Shown: piece by piece, positions 56,701 through 64,000 of the stretch
Numbering within the stretch: the stretch's first letter is position 1
Layout of the letters: each line of letters begins with the position of its first letter
Origin: Gracilaria gracilis
Lineage: Eukaryota; Rhodophyta; Florideophyceae; Gracilariales; Gracilariaceae
Direction: 5' to 3'
DNA length: 64,000 nucleotides
Assembly: GCA_030374805.1 (NCBI GenBank)
Contig: JARGSG010000145.1
Span: 1 to 64,000, forward strand
The notes under the pieces: generated by a model
Database searches by the model: none
Seen by the model: the letters and a program-made list of their open reading frames with translations, nothing else
Told to the model about the DNA's origin: nothing
Made by a program: the position numbers and the translations under genes

Positions 56701-59700
56701 GGGTTTGTTTTCAATCGATTAATGTGGCTGCAGTGGGGATTGCAGTGGTTGCAAGGCTTTGTGCCTTGGGAGGGTTTGCTGGGGATGGTAAAAGATTGGC
56801 GTGTACGAAAAGGGAATTAGCAGAATTGGATTGGTCGATAATCACTGATAGGATACGTGAAGGTAGCCATGATAGGATTTTGGGGGGCTTGTGGTCAGGG
56901 TTGTTTGCATTGTAGTTTTGGTGGTGGTTTGTGCGGGTAATGGTTTCCAATGACCCACTGAACGATTTGGTAGGGGTTCGATAGTGTATATCTATACGTA
57001 AAGTGTGTTTCCGAGTGTCGTGAAAGCTAGGGTGCTGGATTTTGGCCCTAGAAGAAAATTGAAGCCAATTGGAAAGTACAGCGATTTCTGTGCTGTTTAT
57101 GTAGAAGATTTTGTTAGTAGTAATTGACATGACGTGTTGCGGTTTTGAGTGAGATGTTTGAGGAGGATATGGGAAGAGTATGGGAGGGATCTGAGAGTGA
57201 AGATGGCGTTTTGTGTAATTGAAAATGGAAAAAAGTAATTGAAAAAAGCGAGAAGTACGTTGAAGGGGGTATAACGGTAGAAAATGGGAATGGGAGACGG
57301 TCTTAGAGTGAGAAACAGGTATTAGAGGTGTAGGGAAGACGGGTTTTTCAGTTTTGAGCAGGAAGGAGGTGAAAAACATTCATAGTGGGAAGAATTTGGG
57401 TTTTATTTTGACTAGGGGTTCATAGGTAGAGGTCAGACGAGAGGCCGAGGTGATGGGCGGTATGCTTGCCTGTTTTGGGGTTTTCTTGGGGTTTGTTTTC
57501 AATCGATTAATGTGGCTGCAGTGGGGATTGCAGTGGTTGCAAGGCTTTGTGCCTTGGGAGGGTTTGCTGGGGATGGTAAAAGATTGGCGTGTACGAAAAG
57601 GGAATTAGCAGAATTGGATTGGTCGATAATCACTGATAGGATACGTGAAGGTAGCCATGATAGTATTTGGGGGGCTTGTGGTCAGGGTTGTTTGCATTGT
57701 AGTTTTGGTGGTGGTTTGTGCGGGTAATGGTTTCCAATGACCCACTGAACGATTTGGTAGGGGTTCGATAGTGTATATCTATACGTAAAGTGTGTTTCCG
57801 AGTGTCGTGAAAGCTAGGGTGCTGGATTTTGGCCCTAGAAGAAAATTGAAGCCAATTGGAAAGTACAGCGATTTCTGTGCTGTTTATGTAGAAGATTTTG
57901 TTAGTAGTAATTGACATGACGTGTTGCGGTTTTGAGTGAGATGTTTGAGGAGGATATGGGAAGAGTATGGGAGGGATCTGAGAGTGAAGATGGCGTTTTG
58001 TGTAATTGAAAATGGAAAAAAGTAATTGAAAAAAGCGAGAAGTACGTTGAAGGGGGTATAACGGTAGAAAATGGGAATGGGAGACGGTCTTAGAGTGAGA
58101 AACAGGTATTAGAGGTGTAGGGAAGACGGGTTTTTCAGTTTTGAGCAGGAAGGAGGTGAAAAACATTCATAGTGGGAAGAATTTGGGTTTTATTTTGACT
58201 AGGGGTTCATAGGTAGAGGTCAGACGAGAGGCCGAGGTGATGGGCGGTATGCTTGCCTGTTTTGGGGTTTTCTTGGGGTTTGTTTTCAATCGATTAATGT
58301 GGCTGCAGTGGGGATTGCAGTGGTTGCAAGGCTTTGTGCCTTGGGAGGGTTTGCTGGGGATGGTAAAAGATTGGCGTGTACGAAAAGGGAATTAGCAGAA
58401 TTGGATTGGTCGATAATCACTGATAGGATACGTGAAGGTAGCCATGATAGTATTTGGGGGGCTTGTGGTCAGGGTTGTTTGCATTGTAGTTTTGGTGGTG
58501 GTTTGTGCGGGTAATGGTTTCCAATGACCCACTGAACGATTTGGTAGGGGTTCGATAGTGTATATCTATACGTAAAGTGTGTTTCCGAGTGTCGTGAAAG
58601 CTAGGGTGCTGGATTTTGGCCCTAGAAGAAAATTGAAGCCAATTGGAAAGTACAGCGATTTCTGTGCTGTTTATGTAGAAGATTTTGTTAGTAGTAATTG
58701 ACATGACGTGTTGCGGTTTTGAGTGAGATGTTTGAGGAGGATATGGGAAGAGTATGGGAGGGATCTGAGAGTGAAGATGGCGTTTTGTGTAATTGAAAAT
58801 GGAAAAAAGTAATTGAAAAAAGCGAGAAGTACGTTGAAGGGGGTATAACGGTAGAAAATGGGAATGGGAGACGGTCTTAGAGTGAGAAACAGGTATTAGA
58901 GGTGTAGGGAAGACGGGTTTTTCAGTTTTGAGCAGGAAGGAGGTGAAAAACATTCATAGTGGGAAGAATTTGGGTTTTATTTTGACTAGGGGTTCATAGG
59001 TAGAGGTCAGACGAGAGGCCGAGGTGATGGGCGGTATGCTTGCCTGTTTTGGGGTTTTCTTGGGGTTTGTTTTCAATCGATTAATGTGGCTGCAGTGGGG
59101 ATTGCAGTGGTTGCAAGGCTTTGTGCCTTGGGAGGGTTTGCTGGGGATGGTAAAAGATTGGCGTGTACGAAAAGGGAATTAGCAGAATTGGATTGGTCGA
59201 TAATCACTGATAGGATACGTGAAGGTAGCCATGATAGTATTTGGGGGGCTTGTGGTCAGGGTTGTTTGCATTGTAGTTTTGGTGGTGGTTTGTGCGGGTA
59301 ATGGTTTCCAATGACCCACTGAACGATTTGGTAGGGGTTCGATAGTGTATATCTATACGTAAAGTGTGTTTCCGAGTGTCGTGAAAGCTAGGGTGCTGGA
59401 TTTTGGCCCTAGAAGAAAATTGAAGCCAATTGGAAAGTACAGCGATTTCTGTGCTGTTTATGTAGAAGATTTTGTTAGTAGTAATTGACATGACGTGTTG
59501 CGGTTTTGAGTGAGATGTTTGAGGAGGATATGGGAAGAGTATGGGAGGGATCTGAGAGTGAAGATGGCGTTTTGTGTAATTGAAAATGGAAAAAAGTAAT
59601 TGAAAAAAGCGAGAAGTACGTTGAAGGGGGTATAACGGTAGAAAATGGGAATGGGAGACGGTCTTAGAGTGAGAAACAGGTATTAGAGGTGTAGGGAAGA

Positions 59701-62700
59701 CGGGTTTTTCAGTTTTGAGCAGGAAGGAGGTGAAAAACATTCATAGTGGGAAGAATTTGGGTTTTATTTTGACTAGGGGTTCATAGGTAGAGGTCAGACG
59801 AGAGGCCGAGGTGATGGGCGGTATGCTTGCCTGTTTTGGGGTTTTCTTGGGGTTTGTTTTCAATCGATTAATGTGGCTGCAGTGGGGATTGCAGTGGTTG
59901 CAAGGCTTTGTGCCTTGGGAGGGTTTGCTGGGGATGGTAAAAGATTGGCGTGTACGAAAAGGGAATTAGCAGAATTGGATTGGTCGATAATCACTGATAG
60001 GATACGTGAAGGTAGCCATGATAGGATTTTGGGGGGCTTGTGGTCAGGGTTGTTTGCATTGTAGTTTTGGTGGTGGTTTGTGCGGGTAATGGTTTCCAAT
60101 GACCCACTGAACGATTTGGTAGGGGTTCGATAGTGTATATCTATACGTAAAGTGTGTTTCCGAGTGTCGTGAAAGCTAGGGTGCTGGATTTTGGCCCTAG
60201 AAGAAAATTGAAGCCAATTGGAAAGTACAGCGATTTCTGTGCTGTTTATGTAGAAGATTTTGTTAGTAGTAATTGACATGACGTGTTGCGGTTTTGAGTG
60301 AGATGTTTGAGGAGGATATGGGAAGAGTATGGGAGGGATCTGAGAGTGAAGATGGCGTTTTGTGTAATTGAAAATGGAAAAAAGTAATTGAAAAAAGCGA
60401 GAAGTACGTTGAAGGGGGTATAACGGTAGAAAATGGGAATGGGAGACGGTCTTAGAGTGAGAAACAGGTATTAGAGGTGTAGGGAAGACGGGTTTTTCAG
60501 TTTTGAGCAGGAAGGAGGTGAAAAACATTCATAGTGGGAAGAATTTGGGTTTTATTTTGACTAGGGGTTCATAGGTAGAGGTCAGACGAGAGGCCGAGGT
60601 GATGGGCGGTATGCTTGCCTGTTTTGGGGTTTTCTTGGGGTTTGTTTTCAATCGATTAATGTGGCTGCAGTGGGGATTGCAGTGGTTGCAAGGCTTTGTG
60701 CCTTGGGAGGGTTTGCTGGGGATGGTAAAAGATTGGCGTGTACGAAAAGGGAATTAGCAGAATTGGATTGGTCGATAATCACTGATAGGATACGTGAAGG
60801 TAGCCATGATAGTATTTTGGGGGGCTTGTGGTCAGGGTTGTTTGCATTGTAGTTTTGGTGGTGGTTTGTGCGGGTAATGGTTTCCAATGACCCACTGAAC
60901 GATTTGGTAGGGGTTCGATAGTGTATATCTATACGTAAAGTGTGTTTCCGAGTGTCGTGAAAGCTAGGGTGCTGGATTTTGGCCCTAGAAGAAAATTGAA
61001 GCCAATTGGAAAGTACAGCGATTTCTGTGCTGTTTATGTAGAAGATTTTGTTAGTAGTAATTGACATGACGTGTTGCGGTTTTGAGTGAGATGTTTGAGG
61101 AGGATATGGGAAGAGTATGGGAGGGATCTGAGAGTGAAGATGGCGTTTTGTGTAATTGAAAATGGAAAAAAGTAATTGAAAAAAGCGAGAAGTACGTTGA
61201 AGGGGGTATAACGGTAGAAAATGGGAATGGGAGACGGTCTTAGAGTGAGAAACAGGTATTAGAGGTGTAGGGAAGACGGGTTTTTCAGTTTTGAGCAGGA
61301 AGGAGGTGAAAAACATTCATAGTGGGAAGAATTTGGGTTTTATTTTGACTAGGGGTTCATAGGTAGAGGTCAGACGAGAGGCCGAGGTGATGGGCGGTAT
61401 GCTTGCCTGTTTTGGGGTTTTCTTGGGGTTTGTTTTCAATCGATTAATGTGGCTGCAGTGGGGATTGCAGTGGTTGCAAGGCTTTGTGCCTTGGGAGGGT
61501 TTGCTGGGGATGGTAAAAGATTGGCGTGTACGAAAAGGGAATTAGCAGAATTGGATTGGTCGATAATCACTGATAGGATACGTGAAGGTAGCCATGATAG
61601 TATTTGGGGGGCTTGTGGTCAGGGTTGTTTGCATTGTAGTTTTGGTGGTGGTTTGTGCGGGTAATGGTTTCCAATGACCCACTGAACGATTTGGTAGGGG
61701 TTCGATAGTGTATATCTATACGTAAAGTGTGTTTCCGAGTGTCGTGAAAGCTAGGGTGCTGGATTTTGGCCCTAGAAGAAAATTGAAGCCAATTGGAAAG
61801 TACAGCGATTTCTGTGCTGTTTATGTAGAAGATTTTGTTAGTAGTAATTGACATGACGTGTTGCGGTTTTGAGTGAGATGTTTGAGGAGGATATGGGAAG
61901 AGTATGGGAGGGATCTGAGAGTGAAGATGGCGTTTTGTGTAATTGAAAATGGAAAAAAGTAATTGAAAAAAGCGAGAAGTACGTTGAAGGGGGTATAACG
62001 GTAGAAAATGGGAATGGGAGACGGTCTTAGAGTGAGAAACAGGTATTAGAGGTGTAGGGAAGACGGGTTTTTCAGTTTTGAGCAGGAAGGAGGTGAAAAA
62101 CATTCATAGTGGGAAGAATTTGGGTTTTATTTTGACTAGGGGTTCATAGGTAGAGGTCAGACGAGAGGCCGAGGTGATGGGCGGTATGCTTGCCTGTTTT
62201 GGGGTTTTCTTGGGGTTTGTTTTCAATCGATTAATGTGGCTGCAGTGGGGATTGCAGTGGTTGCAAGGCTTTGTGCCTTGGGAGGGTTTGCTGGGGATGG
62301 TAAAAGATTGGCGTGTACGAAAAGGGAATTAGCAGAATTGGATTGGTCGATAATCACTGATAGGATACGTGAAGGTAGCCATGATAGTATTTGGGGGGCT
62401 TGTGGTCAGGGTTGTTTGCATTGTAGTTTTGGTGGTGGTTTGTGCGGGTAATGGTTTCCAATGACCCACTGAACGATTTGGTAGGGGTTCGATAGTGTAT
62501 ATCTATACGTAAAGTGTGTTTCCGAGTGTCGTGAAAGCTAGGGTGCTGGATTTTGGCCCTAGAAGAAAATTGAAGCCAATTGGAAAGTACAGCGATTTCT
62601 GTGCTGTTTATGTAGAAGATTTTGTTAGTAGTAATTGACATGACGTGTTGCGGTTTTGAGTGAGATGTTTGAGGAGGATATGGGAAGAGTATGGGAGGGA

Positions 62701-64000
62701 TCTGAGAGTGAAGATGGCGTTTTGTGTAATTGAAAATGGAAAAAAGTAATTGAAAAAAGCGAGAAGTACGTTGAAGGGGGTATAACGGTAGAAAATGGGA
62801 ATGGGAGACGGTCTTAGAGTGAGAAACAGGTATTAGAGGTGTAGGGAAGACGGGTTTTTCAGTTTTGAGCAGGAAGGAGGTGAAAAACATTCATAGTGGG
62901 AAGAATTTGGGTTTTATTTTGACTAGGGGTTCATAGGTAGAGGTCAGACGAGAGGCCGAGGTGATGGGCGGTATGCTTGCCTGTTTTGGGGTTTTCTTGG
63001 GGTTTGTTTTCAATCGATTAATGTGGCTGCAGTGGGGATTGCAGTGGTTGCAAGGCTTTGTGCCTTGGGAGGGTTTGCTGGGGATGGTAAAAGATTGGCG
63101 TGTACGAAAAGGGAATTAGCAGAATTGGATTGGTCGATAATCACTGATAGGATACGTGAAGGTAGCCATGATAGTATTTGGGGGGCTTGTGGTCAGGGTT
63201 GTTTGCATTGTAGTTTTGGTGGTGGTTTGTGCGGGTAATGGTTTCCAATGACCCACTGAACGATTTGGTAGGGGTTCGATAGTGTATATCTATACGTAAA
63301 GTGTGTTTCCGAGTGTCGTGAAAGCTAGGGTGCTGGATTTTGGCCCTAGAAGAAAATTGAAGCCAATTGGAAAGTACAGCGATTTCTGTGCTGTTTATGT
63401 AGAAGATTTTGTTAGTAGTAATTGACATGACGTGTTGCGGTTTTGAGTGAGATGTTTGAGGAGGATATGGGAAGAGTATGGGAGGGATCTGAGAGTGAAG
63501 ATGGCGTTTTGTGTAATTGAAAATGGAAAAAAGTAATTGAAAAAAGCGAGAAGTACGTTGAAGGGGGTATAACGGTAGAAAATGGGAATGGGAGACGGTC
63601 TTAGAGTGAGAAACAGGTATTAGAGGTGTAGGGAAGACGGGTTTTTCAGTTTTGAGCAGGAAGGAGGTGAAAAACATTCATAGTGGGAAGAATTTGGGTT
63701 TTATTTTGACTAGGGGTTCATAGGTAGAGGTCAGACGAGAGGCCGAGGTGATGGGCGGTATGCTTGCCTGTTTTGGGGTTTTCTTGGGGTTTGTTTTCAA
63801 TCGATTAATGTGGCTGCAGTGGGGATTGCAGTGGTTGCAAGGCTTTGTGCCTTGGGAGGGTTTGCTGGGGATGGTAAAAGATTGGCGTGTACGAAAAGGG
63901 AATTAGCAGAATTGGATTGGTCGATAATCACTGATAGGATACGTGAAGGTAGCCATGATAGTATTTGGGGGGCTTGTGGTCAGGGTTGTTTGCATTGTAG
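47712..64000. repeat. 787/788-bp satellite array, about 20.7 copies
   Basis: Monomers repeat every 787 or 788 bp and run off the window. The plus strand is G-rich and C-poor. Two diagnostic sites define types: TAGCA(G/T)AATT and ATAG-TATTTGG against ATAGGATTTTGG (the extra base gives 788). With A = G/short, B = G/long, C = T/short and H = hybrid, the 21 units read A B B C B C B A A B C B A A A B H A A A A. Apart from units 3-4, units look more than 99% identical. The first unit differs most. Each monomer carries a 178- or 222-codon minus-strand frame, which I treat as a by-product of composition. No CENP-B-box-like site was seen. Confidence 0.97.

Noticed and set aside
48054..63238. Plus-strand 63-71 codon ORFs in the satellite
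   Set aside because: They begin at GTG, not ATG, and the C-terminus changes with the monomer type. Chance frames.
48172..63677. Identical 178- and 222-codon minus-strand ORFs in every satellite monomer as a tandem gene family
   Set aside because: Composition follows the G-rich strand bias (His, Ser, Thr, Pro, Phe). The C-terminal end switches phase with a single T-run difference between monomer types with no sign of selection, and no domain is visible.
47712..64000. CRISPR-like array
   Set aside because: Units are 787 bp with no short repeat/spacer structure; eukaryotic satellite.

Overview
The window is eukaryotic and repeat-dominated. It holds Ty1/copia LTR retrotransposons, non-LTR (LINE) copies with poly(A) tails, a decayed hAT transposase, an LTR element with no coding capacity, and a long satellite array. 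I saw no operons, ribosome-binding sites or bacterial gene organisation. A pyruvate-phosphate-dikinase fragment fits an alga or other protist. A red alga is possible, but the sequence alone does not prove it. Almost every gene-like frame is broken by indels, insertions or in-frame stops.

Layout. 1-0.5 kb: tail of one copia pol. 0.6-8.4 kb: a second copia (Copia-A, minus strand) with diverged LTR blocks, carrying a 5'-truncated LINE (3.1-4.15 kb) inside pol. 8.4-11.0 kb: two more truncated LINE copies head to tail, the first with a good reverse-transcriptase core. 11.0-12.07 kb: unassigned. 12.08-26.19 kb: the most interesting unit, two ~1.27 kb direct repeats (~95% identical by eye) flanking a single minus-strand gene for a large UPF1/Nam7-like SF1 helicase. 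The start codon lies beside one repeat and the stop codon just inside the other. That gene is split by a 7,065 bp LTR element (13743-20807; 425 bp LTRs, 5 bp target duplication CTTTC) that has no recognisable gag or pol but is packed with short CCC-N-GGG palindromes.

26.2-34.6 kb: small or broken genes. These are a membrane protein with four 19-residue repeats, a PPDK fragment, a paralogue of the helicase N-terminal domain without helicase motifs, an unknown minus-strand protein with a SUMO-interaction-like motif, and a 481-codon plus-strand frame that keeps its phase but contains nine internal stops. 34.6-38.9 kb: a second degraded copia lineage (Copia-B, minus). 39.2-39.5 kb: a small coiled-coil pseudogene. 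41.4-43.9 kb: hAT transposase pseudogene. 43.9-46.8 kb: long acidic, disordered reading frame with many stops. 47.7-64 kb: about 20.7 copies of a 787/788 bp satellite running off the window end.

The elements are nested and can be ordered. The helicase unit came first and the LTR element landed in it later: its LTRs differ at about 3.3% of sites, against roughly 4.5% for the outer direct repeats. Copia-A was hit by a LINE. Many old frames carry isolated stops at positions where CAA, CAG or CGA would fit, which suggests decay dominated by C-to-T changes. No gene set here forms a visible pathway.
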